Assembly (NCBI RefSeq): GCF_905475465.1
Contig: NC_062255.1
Location: forward strand, 2,914,001 to 2,978,000
DNA: 64,000 nucleotides
Reading direction: 5' to 3'
Source of the DNA: Pieris napi
Taxonomy: Eukaryota; Arthropoda; Insecta; Lepidoptera; Pieridae
The notes beneath the pieces are model-generated. The model was not told the DNA's origin. It saw only the letters and a list, made by a program, of their open reading frames with translations, and searched no databases. A program made the position numbers and the translations under genes. Each line of letters begins with the position of its first letter. Within the stretch, counting starts at the first letter, position 1. Shown here piece after piece: positions 1 through 11,300 of this stretch.

Positions 1-331
1 AATCCATAGCCACCTTTCGCCGAATCGTTTTAGAAACCTTGCTGTGTTAATTATTTGCTGTTATTATTTTCTTTATTATTATATAATGATGTATTTACAG
101 TGTATATCCGCGGATTCGTTTGGTGTAAATAAAAAACATGCGTTCAAATTTTTATGACCTATACTGACAGTAATAAGTATTGTTCACGACCGCAACATGT
201 TCGGGAGATTAATATCTATAATTACATAATAATGAACTTTAAATAACATTATTACAAACGAAACATATGACGTTGAAACGAAAGGTATTTTTTTCTGATT
301 TTGTACTAGAATCAGCGGCAATCGTTTTTTT

Positions 332-455
332 TTATGTAATAGGAGGCAAACGGGCAGGAGGCTCATCTGATGTTAAGTGATACCGCCGCCCATGGACACT
401 CACAATGCCAGAAGGCTCGCAAGTGCGTTGCCGGCCTTTCTTGAAGGACCCTAAA
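332..455 (-). mobile_element. Fragment of a dispersed non-LTR-like 3' tail
   Basis: On the minus strand this encodes residues resembling the C-terminal end of a LINE reverse-transcriptase ORF (a GRRYHLTS motif, then a proline-rich end). Diverged copies sit at 30137, 32048, 35557, 37203, 48095, 55525, 58043 and 60210. No intact ORF. The LINE assignment is an inference from the protein-like end; the repetition itself is seen directly. Confidence 0.55.
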
Positions 456-458
456 GGG

Positions 459-735
459 CCTGATCGACGGACGAGTAAGACCGCGGTTTTATGGCTCGTC
501 GGTAAAGCTCGCCGGTGTATCATTGCAAAACCACGGTTTTAAATACCGCCGAGCCTGGCTCGCGGCTCGTCGTCATGCTATATTTTTTACTCGGCTCGCC
601 ATGCAAAACCGCGTGTCGGAAAGAGAACAAGACATGTTTGCGACTGTTTTGCTTGCTAATCGATCAGCACCAACGAGCCTCGAGCCAGGTTCGTCGGTAT
701 TTAAAACCACGGTCTTACTCGCCCGTCGATCATAG
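459..735. mobile_element. GC-rich inverted-repeat element (MITE-like)
   Basis: A block starting GATCGACGGACGAGTAAGAC at about 462 reappears as its reverse complement ending at about 731 with few mismatches. Inside, a motif close to AAAACCACGGTTTTAAATAC occurs in both orientations (about 529 and 700). It is GC-rich against an AT-rich background. I saw no convincing target duplication. The short ORFs here are by-products of the palindromic repeats. Confidence 0.5.
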
Positions 736-984
736 GCTTAAGTTTATGGCGATAGCTGACTATAATGTTGAGTTTTTGTACGCCGTGTATAGATATTGAG
801 CGAACTAGAAAATTGCATACAAAAGCGTTGGTTTTGCTATCGTATTATAATTTAATTTCACCTTAGAAAAATTACGCTTGCGGTGTCTACTTTACTCTAT
901 TCTTATTTATTCTATTGGCTTAATGCTTAATTGAATTTAGCATGTCCGTCACTGTAAATTACGAAATTGTTTAGAAATAAATAA

Positions 985-1350
985 GTGATTTTTATATGTG
1001 ACTTAGATGCTAAAGTATTGGGTTTGTATTGGAAAAACTATAGCCGTTCCGACGTTTTTACACGCTTTATATTAGCTTCACCTGTATGTATGTATGTAAC
1101 CGACTCCTTCGGACTCGATTTTGACCCACTTTTAACGGACAGATTTAATTCAAACTTTGCGCACCTGTCAAAGATCGATGACAATGCAATAATCCGAAAA
1201 AAAATGAAAAAAATAAAAAATAATTAAAAAAAAACTAAAAAACACGCTTTAAAAAAAATATACATATATATGTATATATATAAATTAGGAATTATTTTTC
1301 ACTTTTTAGTGTGATGTGCTTTAAAAGCGTGTTTTTTAGTTTTTTTTTGA
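985..1350. repeat. Dispersed repeat followed by an inverted-repeat hairpin
   Basis: The stretch around 1075-1190 (TTCACCTGTATGTATGTATG and what follows) resembles a common lepidopteran interspersed repeat, by recall only. Next to it, an A-rich block ending AACACGCTTT at about 1250 is matched by AAAGCGTG plus a T-rich block at about 1324-1347, forming a hairpin around an AT-rich loop. No coding evidence. Confidence 0.4.
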
Positions 1351-1674
1351 ATATTTTTTTTTATATATTACTTGTTGAAAACGAACTTAGAAATGTGTCA
1401 TTCCCAGACTATGTCTATAGTTATTCTTAGCAGGCCTAGGATGAAGAACTACCATTTTAGGCAACCCAAAACAAAGTGCAATCATACTTAAATAAACATA
1501 CATTTACTAGTTTATTTACGTATTGGTATAGTTCAATTCTAGTCAACTATGTAACGATACGATTTCTTACATTGGTGAAATTGTTCACAGTGAGATTGGG
1601 TTATTCAGTCCCCATTGCGTATGTAACTCGCGTCTTGCGTTGCCAGTATTCTAATAGAATGTATTATTTTTCAG

Positions 1675-1863
1675 CACCAGTTTCCAGCGATGCACGATCT
1701 CAAACTCGGCGGTATGTTGTACCTTATAGGAGTGTTCTTCTTCAAATCAGACGGACGTATACCATTTGCCCACGCTATATGGCATCTGTTCGTCGCTTTA
1801 GCCGCCAGCGTACACTATCTGGCGATACTGCGACACCTCTTCCCCGAACTCAAAACCCAATAA
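1675..1863 (+). CDS. MMD: MMD-like PAQR family protein, last coding exon (partial)
   Basis: Only the C-terminal 62 residues lie in the window. After a TTTTTCAG acceptor the frame reads HQFPAMHDLKLGG, then a membrane helix, FFFKSDGRIPFAHAIWH, a second hydrophobic helix and HLFPELKTQ, ending at TAA. FFKSDG-IPFAHAIWH is characteristic of monocyte-to-macrophage differentiation factor proteins (PAQR10/11). The two histidines in HAIWH match the last pair of the metal-binding site in PAQR and haemolysin III proteins. These are seven-helix integral membrane proteins of the endomembrane system. Earlier exons must lie left of the window. The exon opens in phase 0. The stop codon is part of an AATAAA hexamer at 1859-1864. 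The gene converges on ArgRS. MMD versus MMD2 cannot be decided from this exon. Confidence 0.88.
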   Translation, partial: HQFPAMHDLKLGGMLYLIGVFFFKSDGRIPFAHAIWHLFVALAASVHYLAILRHLFPELKTQ

Positions 1864-4453
1864 AGACTGCCCTATTCAATCTCAATTTGAGCTCTCAATG
1901 CTATTTTTGTAACTATAACAGGATAATTCGTCTTGAACGCCAATTGGATCTATTGAGCAACGTTCATTGATCTAAGACGATTTATTCTGTTCAATGCATG
2001 TTATCGATATAAGATTAATATAATAGTGTTATGGATAGGTTTTGTTCTGAATTCTTTCTAGTCTAGTTTTCGTCCATGTTTATGTTTTAATCGCCATGTT
2101 ACGCAAGTTATTCGAGCTTGAAGGTCTTAATATCGGTTTGCATATGGTTTCGCGGTTTCTGTGTGATGTAACGTGTCTACACGCAAAATGATAAATGACG
2201 CGTTTTACAAGGATAATATGAAACTTAATATATTTATTCTTGCGTTGTATTATAGCCTGTGCAAAACACTGGCGTAGCAGTTATGCAAACTAATATAGGT
2301 TTAATTGTCTATGCGTCATTTACTTATTTTTTATAGAAGTTAGAATGTTGTTAACATAACAAAGAAGTATTTAGCGACCGCAAATCTTACGATGGTTCTC
2401 TACTATGTGGTTTAAAGTATGATATATTCAAACTTTTTGGCATTATACCAAAATTTCATACCACTCTACTGCTCTCTTAACCACTGAAGAGGCCCTTGAA
2501 CATCGACAAAGCGTATCTACAAAGGTTCGGTTTGAATGAACTATTGTTTTCATCGACGTGGGTTGAACTCGTCAAAAAAGTTTTTGGCAATCGGAAACAA
2601 TATCACGATAGTATTTTGAATCATTTGACTTGATTATATAGAAACTACTAGCTGACTCGGCCAAGCGTTGCTGTGGCTAAGGTTTTTGTTATATTACATA
2701 GTAGTAAACTATCCAAGGGAAACGGTAGGAGAACACCAGTCATGGGGACCACCATGCTTTTTTGGTGGCTATGCCATATTGTAGCTTATGTGAAACGTTG
2801 GTACTTTCAACACAGCGCCATCTGTTAGAATTGTGACTGTCAAATAATAATTAAATAAATTAAGCTATCCCATCTATTAAGTAAGATCAAAATGCACACG
2901 GTGTGCAAATTTGATTGAAATCGTTTAAGTAGTTTAGGAGTCCATAGCGGACAAACAACGTGACGCGTAATTTATATATATTAAGATATGCCTAAGCTTT
3001 TAATGAACGTGTAATATCACCAATAATATTTTATTTGAAGAAGATAAACTCGGCTCGGTTGTAACATACCTTTTGGAATATATGCTGAATTAATCAAAAA
3101 CTTAAACATGGACCTAATCGCCAAATAGATATCTAAAAGTGATTGTTCTTGTATATTTTGTAACATATTGTTGAAGAAATCTTATTGTTGTAAAATCGTA
3201 GTTGTATTACAGAATCTTGAGACCAAACCCTTTTTAGAGAATTTAAATTAACATGTATTAGAATTTTTAGAGATGTTTATCTATATACGAGTCCTAGTTT
3301 TTCTGTAAGTAATACTTTTATACAATTCGATATTTCCTTAGATTAGACTGTGTCTGTCTTAGGGTAGCTTGTGGTTTGATGTTAGTAGGCTAATGCAAAA
3401 TGATATGAATCCTCATTCACAAGGTAACTTGTTCTATTCCTTAGATTTAACTAATTTAATAGCGATTGCTCAATCATTGTATGTGTTTTAAGACTTCCAT
3501 AGTGGAGGATTCCTAGAAGCGTATCTCCATATTTCCATGAATCTCATTAGTAACATTTATTTAGCTTTAATAAGGGTATTGCAATATATACGAATCTTGT
3601 TTGACAATTATTACGGATGTAGAAATGTATCTTTGATTTTTTTTAAGTATTGTTTTATGCTCTCCAATTTGCATACTTGTAGTAGTCAATGTTTATTGTG
3701 GATGTTGAAGTATTGCGTTAACACAATTGTCTTTGTAATCTGGACCGACGCTAGGGTGATGTAGGTCGGATGAATATGTATGTGATTTCTTCACTGTCCC
3801 ATATTTTGAAAAGAATACATTTCTAAAGATGCTTGGTCATGGAGACATACCGTGATTGTAATGACAATGGAATCTCTAAATACGTTTCACTATTACGATT
3901 TTTTTTTTAAACTTGATATAATCTCCAGCTTAAAGAAATATTGCGCACTGCCAGTAACAAGTGCATTATTGCAGATATGGATCGCATCCATTATTTCTAG
4001 TCAAATTTGCCGAATTTAAAGCTATTAGGTGTTAATTTTTACCCCATTCGATGTTTATTATACGTTAATTCATGAGTTTTTAATACGCTGTATAGGTGAC
4101 AGGGTAATTTAAGTCATTGCAAAGCATTGAAGGCGATATAAAATGGAGTAAAAATGTGAATGATTATTGTTTTAACATCATCAAAAAGGTATTTTTAATC
4201 CTAGTACAAAGTTGTCTCCCGTATGAAAATTTGTATTGAATGTAGTACTTTCACATTGTATAAAAAAATATTTTTGTGGTTTTAAAATCCTTGCTTAACC
4301 AGTGTTATTTTAATATGTTATAGTAGTGATAATTCTGTATTTTTATAAAATAGTGTTACTTCATACAATCATGTTACCTTGATATGGACAGTGGTATAGT
4401 TTTTTAGAGGTTTTTGGGAACTAATTAAAACTTTTACACTTATTTGAAGTTAT
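1864..4453 (+). other. 3' UTR and/or intergenic DNA between MMD-like gene and ArgRS
   Basis: This 2.6-kb stretch separates two converging genes and contains no ORF I would call real. It may hold a long 3' UTR of the MMD-like gene, but no polyadenylation site stands out. The only recognisable insertion is the dispersed repeat near 2648-2990. The rest is AT-rich unique-looking sequence. Confidence 0.5.
2648..2990 (+). repeat. Dispersed repeat, CTAGCTGACTCGGCCAAGCG type
   Basis: It begins CTAGCTGACTCGGCCAAGCG, contains CAACACAGCGCCATCTGTTA, and ends with ACGCGTAATTTATATATATT. Close copies lie at 35871-36242 and 59920-60185, so the family is seen three times here. The start and end style resembles lepidopteran RTE-like retroposons; that assignment is an inference. 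Confidence 0.6.
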
Positions 4454-4459
4454 TTTATT
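4454..4459 (-). terminator. Polyadenylation signal of ArgRS
   Basis: TTTATT on the plus strand is AATAAA on the minus strand, 57 bases past the ArgRS stop codon. It is the first canonical hexamer downstream, giving a very short 3' UTR. Confidence 0.6.
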
Positions 4460-4515
4460 CACACTTAATAAGTTAGTAGAAATATGTATAAAATGGTATA
4501 TAGAAAAAGATTTTA

Positions 4516-6549
4516 CTACATTTTAGAAACAGTTTTAATTCCTAATATTTCAAAACATTTAGTCATGATACGGGCAGTTACTTCGCATAACATTAGCCTT
4601 TCATAGAAAATTTTGATAACATTGCCAGATTTGTCTTTCTCAACACAGTAGCACTTATCATAAAATTCAGTAAATGTTGATGATATTTCATATAAATATT
4701 CACATAAGCTATGTAAATATAGATCGTTCGTTACTTTAAGAATCACTTCTGGGAACCGTAAGAGGACTTTACCCAGCTTCCATTCAGCGTCATGAGTTAA
4801 TTTTATCCCAGATTTTTCAAATTCCGTCATCAAAGTATCAAAAGAAACTTGAGCCGTTCTTGATATTGACTGAATCCTAGTCAATGCATACAATAAATAG
4901 ACAGCAGTGTTTCCTTTGTCATCTAACATTTTGTCAAAAGAAAAGATATAATCATTTATTCTGTTGTGTGAAAGGTCTGCATATTTAATACAACCATATG
5001 CTACGGCTTCTTGTGCTTGCTTTAATTCTTCTGGAGTAAGCACCTTGTCACGGCCTTTCTCAACCAGTTTATCAAGAGCTCTCTTTAAACCTTCATCCAT
5101 TAGGTCAATTAGTTTTATTGTATCACCAGATCTAGTTTTAAATTTCTTTTTGTCTTCACCCAATACTACTCCAAATCCAACATGTTCAATCTTCTGCCCA
5201 TCTTTTAGGATACCTGCCCGTCTAGCACAAGCTTCAATGGTGGCAAAATGAGTGTACTGACCCACATCAGTTACGTAAATGAGCCGCTCACCTTTTTCTT
5301 CTTCGACTCTTTGCTTTATTGTTGCCATATCAGAAGTATCATAAGTATATCCCCCATCAGACTTTACAATTGTTAATGGTATTCCAGTTTGTTCAGTGCT
5401 GCCCCACATAATTAACCTGCCTTCATCTTCCTCCAGCAAACCCTTCTCTTTCAATTCTTTTACTACAGTATCCATCCTGCTTTGATAAAATGACTCACCA
5501 CGGTCTATAATTTTTATATCTAACCTATCATAAACCTTTTGAAATTCTTGCCGAGATACTTCACATATAAGTTTCCATGCTGCAGTATAATCTGGGTGTC
5601 CCGATTGTAATTCAACTACACAAGCATAAGCCCTCTTTTTGAAATCTTCATCTTCATCAAACCTTTTCTTTGATTCTTTATAAAATGCTTGTAAATCAGA
5701 TATAGGTGGTGAGTGAGTTTTATAATCAGGGAACTTGTCTTGTAAGTGCGCAATAAGCATACCAAACTGTGTGCCCCAGTCACCAAGGTGATTTATACGA
5801 AGGACATCATGGTTTAGGAATTCTAAAACACGACATATACTGTCCCCAATAATAGTTGATCTTAAGTGACCAACATGCATTTCTTTAGCAATATTTGGTG
5901 AAGAGAAATCTACAACAATCCTGTTTTGCTTTACAGGAGGTGGTTTCACTCCAAATCTAAGAATGCTATTCAGAACATGTTCTACAAAAAGTTTATTTAA
6001 ATATATATTTAAGAATCCTGCACCAGCTACTTCCAGTTTTTGAATAAGCGGTGATGAGGGTGTTTTTATCAATATATTATTTCCAACCTCTCTAGGATTA
6101 GTTTGGATATTTTTAGCTTTTAATAATTGTGAAATTGGCATAGCAGAATTACATTGGTAGTCTCCAAACTTAGGATTATTGCCAGAAAGAGTGATTACAA
6201 CAGGCGGGTCTTCTAAATCGGGATAAGCTGACTCAATCGCAATGGTAAAAATTTTCTTCAATTCATCAACGACACATATGGTGCCTTCAATTGATTTAAT
6301 ATTACTAATTAACGTTGGTCGATTTTTGGGAGCCTTCACGACTCCACTTACTGATTTAATTGCATTTTCGAGAATCGCCAAGCGATGTTTCAGTTTCTCG
6401 TTATCAGAAAGTAATTTAACAATTTGTGGGTGAGACGTATAGTTGAGATCCCCTCGTACAAGTTTATCGAGTTCTTCCTGTATAGCCTGAGCTTCCTTTT
6501 CAGCTACCAAAGTTCTTGCTTCGATTGACTTTAAATCGGTATCAGACAT
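4516..6549 (-). CDS. RARS1: Arginyl-tRNA synthetase, cytosolic
   Basis: The enzyme charges tRNA-Arg with arginine using ATP, for cytosolic translation. One uninterrupted frame of 677 residues matches the usual length of the animal cytosolic enzyme. Residues 1-70 form a heptad-rich helix, as in the leucine-zipper tail that anchors ArgRS in the multisynthetase complex. About 85-190 is the ArgRS-specific N domain. The class I HIGH signature appears as HVGH at 225-228 within SSPNIAKEMHVGHLRS. ArgRS lacks a canonical KMSKS; the equivalent loop is KKKFKTRSGDTIKL at 467-480. Residues 555-677 are the DALR anticodon-binding helices, ending KTVSKM. The start gives the full helix. No introns, unlike all other complete genes here, and no frame damage. 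A hAT element lies 107 bp upstream of the ATG. Identity is very secure. Confidence 0.97.
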   Translation of the reverse strand: MSDTDLKSIEARTLVAEKEAQAIQEELDKLVRGDLNYTSHPQIVKLLSDNEKLKHRLAILENAIKSVSGVVKAPKNRPTLISNIKSIEGTICVVDELKKIFTIAIESAYPDLEDPPVVITLSGNNPKFGDYQCNSAMPISQLLKAKNIQTNPREVGNNILIKTPSSPLIQKLEVAGAGFLNIYLNKLFVEHVLNSILRFGVKPPPVKQNRIVVDFSSPNIAKEMHVGHLRSTIIGDSICRVLEFLNHDVLRINHLGDWGTQFGMLIAHLQDKFPDYKTHSPPISDLQAFYKESKKRFDEDEDFKKRAYACVVELQSGHPDYTAAWKLICEVSRQEFQKVYDRLDIKIIDRGESFYQSRMDTVVKELKEKGLLEEDEGRLIMWGSTEQTGIPLTIVKSDGGYTYDTSDMATIKQRVEEEKGERLIYVTDVGQYTHFATIEACARRAGILKDGQKIEHVGFGVVLGEDKKKFKTRSGDTIKLIDLMDEGLKRALDKLVEKGRDKVLTPEELKQAQEAVAYGCIKYADLSHNRINDYIFSFDKMLDDKGNTAVYLLYALTRIQSISRTAQVSFDTLMTEFEKSGIKLTHDAEWKLGKVLLRFPEVILKVTNDLYLHSLCEYLYEISSTFTEFYDKCYCVEKDKSGNVIKIFYERLMLCEVTARIMTKCFEILGIKTVSKM

Positions 6550-6648
6550 CGTGTATATAGTTCAACTATTCATATAAAATTAATAATTACTGAGGAACGT
6601 AATGTTGAGGTTATTTTACTTTGAGTTTGCTATTTCTTAAAGTTTGCC

Positions 6649-7441
6649 ATTTGGTTCAGGGCTGCCAGGTGAAAAAAACGCATGATCGTACACCAACTAC
6701 AAAAAAATCGTACATCAAGGAAATTTTGAAATGAAAAGATCGTACAACATAAAAGTGAAAAGTTTTTATTTAAAATGAGTGGCTGCCTTTGCCTTGAAGA
6801 GTGTAACTTTAAAACTCCATATTCTGAAAACATTTCGACGTCACAAACAATCCACCTGGCTTTAAATTGGTTTTTACCGGGCCGGAAATCAAATTTTTCC
6901 CGATCGGGACGATACTTCTCTGTGTTTGTTCCTCTATGACCTGTGTTGTAGAAAGCTCTCCTCTTTTGGCTAATTTATTTTTTGGAGTACCTGGCGCAGG
7001 TCACTCTTCTTAATTTTCACTACCCATTCTTTCTTAAGCGTATTGAAGTAACGCAAAAAACACTAAAGACAAAATGCAGATCAAAAGAGGATAACATAAT
7101 CACTTAGAGCTAGAGACTGATGAGAAAAACAGATGTTTGACAATTCCAATACAAGTCTTTACAAGAGAACAATAATAAGTTTTGTAACAATGCACACAAC
7201 TTCATATAAAAAAGGGTCTTTAGACATAAAAGGTCTAGGCATACGTTAGGTTGTTGGAAAATTCCTCGAACATAATACTTGCCGGTGGAGTATATATTCG
7301 TTTCATTACAAAATGTTACCAGGTACAGAAAAATCGTACATTGTCTGTACGATCTTGGTCTAGCGATCGTACATGAGTAAAAATGACAAAAAATCGTACA
7401 AGTACGATTTAAATCGTACATCTGGCAGCCCTGATTTGGTT
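6649..7441. mobile_element. hAT-type DNA transposon, non-autonomous, with perfect target duplication
   Basis: The element spans 6657-7433 (777 bp). Its ends are CAGGGCTGCCAG and CTGGCAGCCCTG, an exact inverted repeat. It is flanked on both sides by ATTTGGTT (6649-6656 and 7434-7441), an 8-bp duplication typical of hAT insertion. Near both ends the motif ATCGTAC occurs repeatedly: about 6685, 6707 and 6740 on the left, and at least six times in 7330-7420 on the right, in both orientations. Such subterminal repeats are usual transposase-binding sites in hAT elements. The ORFs inside do not resemble a transposase. It sits just upstream of ArgRS. Confidence 0.88.
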
Positions 7442-7595
7442 ATTGGTAGTCACTCGATCATTTTGTTGTCATTTGTCAGTCGGCACTCGGCGCATATGAG
7501 TCATGACATCTGTCAGCTGTTATCTTTTCTTTTTCTGGAGTTGTCAGCTGTTAGCTGTTATCACTCATCTATAGCCACAGATAACACAGTGGAGA

Positions 7596-7722
7596 GCACA
7601 GGAGGCTGATCACCAATAATTTGCCTATTAAATTGAGAAATGATCATGAAACAGATACAGAAATCTAAGACCCAGACCTAAAAAGGTTGTAGCATCGCTG
7701 ATTTTTTTCTATTTTTTTTCAA
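7596..7722 (+). mobile_element. Truncated SINE, 3' part
   Basis: Contains GAGGCTGATCACC, ATGATCATGAAACAGATACA and CCTAAAAAGGTTGTAGC, which match the 3' half of the complete SINE at 27126-27415. The tRNA-derived head is missing. It lies in the spacer between ArgRS and KATNIP. Confidence 0.7.
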
Positions 7723-7756
7723 TCTAGATAGATTGAAAAAAATATAGATTGAAAAG

Positions 7757-7803
7757 AATAAATATTATCTTTTAAGTAGATACTTAAAAGATAATATTTA
7801 TTA
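7757..7803. repeat. Short perfect hairpin
   Basis: AATAAATATTATCTTTTAAG is followed after a few bases by its reverse complement, making a stem of about 20 bp. It lies directly after the SINE fragment. Function unknown. Confidence 0.6.
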
Positions 7804-8305
7804 ATTGTTATTTTCCATACTGCAGTGATGTCAAGTGTCAACGATATTTTTTAAAGTTAGATCATAGATAATTAGATATCAGCTGTTGAACAAATGTTTG
7901 TTAAATGGTTATGCCGAAATAAATTTAATATTATTAGGGCTTATAAGATATATCTAAATATAAAAAATTGAAAACCCTTTTAACGGATGCACCGTTTAGC
8001 TTAAAGTTAAAGGTTTTTTTAGTTATCTGGGAATAATGCTTATTAAATATTTGAAGACAACACATTGCTCTGTAATTATGTCGTTATAACAACGAAAGTC
8101 AAACAAACAGCGCCAAAATTATGTTTCAAACGTGGCTTGTGTTCTTGGTATAAGTTTAAATTAAACATAAAAATCGTATTTCTTTTTTGTAAGGGCTATT
8201 TATATAAACATTTTAATGAAATTTTACTAAAAAAAGCAATTAATTTTTTGTTTTTGTTTATGGAATTATGTAAAACTTCTGTATTTAAAAAATCTGGATA
8301 CAAAA

Positions 8306-11300
8306 ATGGCTCAAAAGTATGAATATTCCTACAAGGACACAGATTTACCATTTTGGCTTGATGAATTAACTAAGTAAGTTTTGAATATTAAGTATATGGT
8401 CAAGCTGTTTAATTATACTGTAATAACATTTTTAAATCGTCTTCAGAGATGTGAAAGAGACGCATATAAATGATTCATTAAATGAACCCATTTATGACCC
8501 ATATAATCTCAAATATGATTACGGGACAGATAATCAAAGGTAATGCTAGTTAATAAGATATAAATTTAAGATTAATTTTATCTACAAAAATAAATTGTAT
8601 ATTCTAAACATTCCTAATAAATATCGCATTATGTATGAAAGGTTTCATAACTACACTAGATAGATAGGTAGTTTAGAATAATAATAAGCGAATCTTGGAA
8701 AAAATTTCGCAAGTAAAGTTATATTATGTTCTATGCAGTAACTATTACTTTCACTCCGCTGTTTGAGATAGTTGAATAAAAGTATATGTATCATGCATTG
8801 CACATTAAGTTTTGTTTAAATTTGTTAATGTGTGTATAGATAATTCCTTCGCTTAATGTAGGACCCGAAGAACGTCATTAGATCTAGATTTGCTATTGAA
8901 GTCTGAATCGAAACCTATAGCACATTCGGCGGGAACGCTACGATACAACCAAAACAATGGTATAGTAAAGTTTTTTTTACTTTTTTGGTTAATCATAAAG
9001 AATCTCCACGCTATCACAAACAAGGTGACTAGCTAGTTAAAGAAAGACATGACGCAGTTGCAATTTACTTAGAAGGCCCAAGTGCGTTAGACAAACCTTT
9101 ACTTTAATTATTCCAGGTAATATTTTTTATCATAGTCATATCTCAAGCTAATCAAAGGATATCTTTTTCTAGGACATAAACAAAATGGAAGAAGAAAAAA
9201 TTCCACAAGTAAAACAGAATGGGGAGACGTAAAAGATGAAATAAACACCGATTTCCTAACAGACCTTTTACCGCACTACGTTACACCACGCCACAAGAGA
9301 ATGAGTTTGGACAACGACTTCAATGACGTCATTGTTGGACCGCGTAAGTGAAACTTGAGTAGTATTACCTCTCTATATATATATATATATAAGAAAAATG
9401 GTCTTCTTTTGAGGCTCCTTCACGCCTAAACCACTGATCGTATCGACATGATGCTACTGCCATTCGATTCATTCCTAGATGGTTTATGGCTATTTATTTT
9501 TTAAATTCCAACGTTCTTTCATTTTTTATTGCTGTTTTACTTTTATGAAAATTTATACATACGGACTTCACCGCGGAAACATTCGGAGAGGCTTCCTAGA
9601 ACCTCAAAACGTCAACATCTGTTAAAAACTCTATTTTTGAAAATTTTCAATTTTCTTAGCGGGAAGTTAAAAAGAAGAATAATAAAAATATGAAAATAAT
9701 AATAATGACACATAAAATTTTATTTATTTCCTATTTTAATTCGCCCAGCAAAGCGGGCGGGAAACGGCTAGTCTATTTTATAAATGAAACATTAATTTAA
9801 TTGTTTTAAAGTAACCCATAATTTTGTTGATTTTTTTTATTAATAAGGTATGTGTATTTGGCTATGAATTGAGTAAAAGTCTGGGTACGTAAGCTGCCAT
9901 ACACTCTTCACCTTTGCCTTCGTTGTTGTGTGAATATTCTAGTTTCTGATTTTTCTTAATATCACAACCACTGCTACTATGAATCGACTTACTACTGGAA
10001 AAAGCCTTTTACATTCTTTAGCATTGTTTTTACTTTTGCGTCACTATCTTTTAACACGAATTTATTACCACACTGTCTAGTTCAGTGATGGGCAAATACG
10101 GCCCGAGGGCCAGCTCAGGCCCGAAAGTATTTAATCCAGCCCGCCGAGGGTCCGTCGACATGGATAGTATATTGCGCGTGCTAATTACGTTTTGACGGTT
10201 CAGAAGAAAAAGTAGATTCTAATGTAATGTTTTAATAATATTGTGATTAAAAAAAGCTTTAACACACAATGCATTTTTTCTATGATTCTGGCCCTCTAGA
10301 ATTTCCTAAACTTTGTGGCCCGCCATTACAAAATTTTGCCCACCACTGGTATAGTTGGTTCTCGTAGAACGACTACTAGACCAGTCATTATAGACATTCG
10401 AAATCGAAAATTTGATAATAATTCCAAAAGTTTTCAAACTTCGGTCAAGTGAATGGTACATTGGGACGACAATAAATCTCATTTTGCAACCATGTCCGCA
10501 GTCCGGAACATTGTTAAAATTGCAATTAAATTAATTTTTGCTGTATGGTCGTGAAAAAAATTCCAAAAGTTCTGCAAACTTGGGGAAGTTTTCGATATAA
10601 TATTTCATATCACGTATAAAATTTGCAACCAACCTAAGTGTACGGAACATATTTGTTATTTATTTTATTTTCGATATATCTGTCAAATTTGCAGAACTTT
10701 TGGAACGTTTAATAAAGAAAAACATTAATTTTTAATAACAAAAAATGTTCCGTACACTTAAATTGGTTGCAAATTTGACACGTGATGTAAAATAATATAT
10801 TTAACACCACTCCAACTTTGCAGAACTTTTGGAATTTTGGTCTCAAGAACTGAGCAAATTATCATTTATTGCATTTTTAACAATGTTCCGGACCGCAGAG
10901 CAGGTTGCAAAATTTTATAGTTTGTTTTAATACCACTCCCGACCTTACATCAAAATTTGAAAACTTTTGGAATTATTATGAATTAATTGTCTTGACTGAC
11001 TGGACTATACTGTCAAGCACTTGAATCGTCGTGTTACATTATTAACATTCTTATTTATTTTCATAAAATACTAATTAACCGTAGTATTTAACCCAGTCAT
11101 ATTTTAAACCATAGTTAAAACTTCTAGGACTTCAAAACGCATCAAAAAACCTTAATAAATTTACGAAAGATACAAAGGTCACAAATACAAAATCAAATTA
11201 TACGAAAGCCAGTTTAGAGGATGATAGGAAAAGTGAATTTGTGATACCGGAGACACCGGAGGGACGATTGTTGGAGATAAAAATATATTCCAATTGGGGT

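Noticed and set aside
985..1227. 80-residue ORF as a gene
   Set aside because: Lies in a dispersed repeat and has no start context or domain.
1476..1970. 164-residue ORF on the plus strand
   Set aside because: It runs in another frame across the MMD-like last exon and its intron; the exon frame matches a known protein family and this one does not.
4516..6549. ArgRS as a processed pseudogene or a horizontally acquired bacterial gene
   Set aside because: The frame is fully intact with all motifs, and the N-terminal helix and C-terminal end are of animal cytosolic type; there is no bacterial-like composition.
7373..7609. 78-residue ORF crossing the right end of the hAT element
   Set aside because: It starts in the element's terminal repeats and continues into the flank; no domain, no supporting splice pattern.
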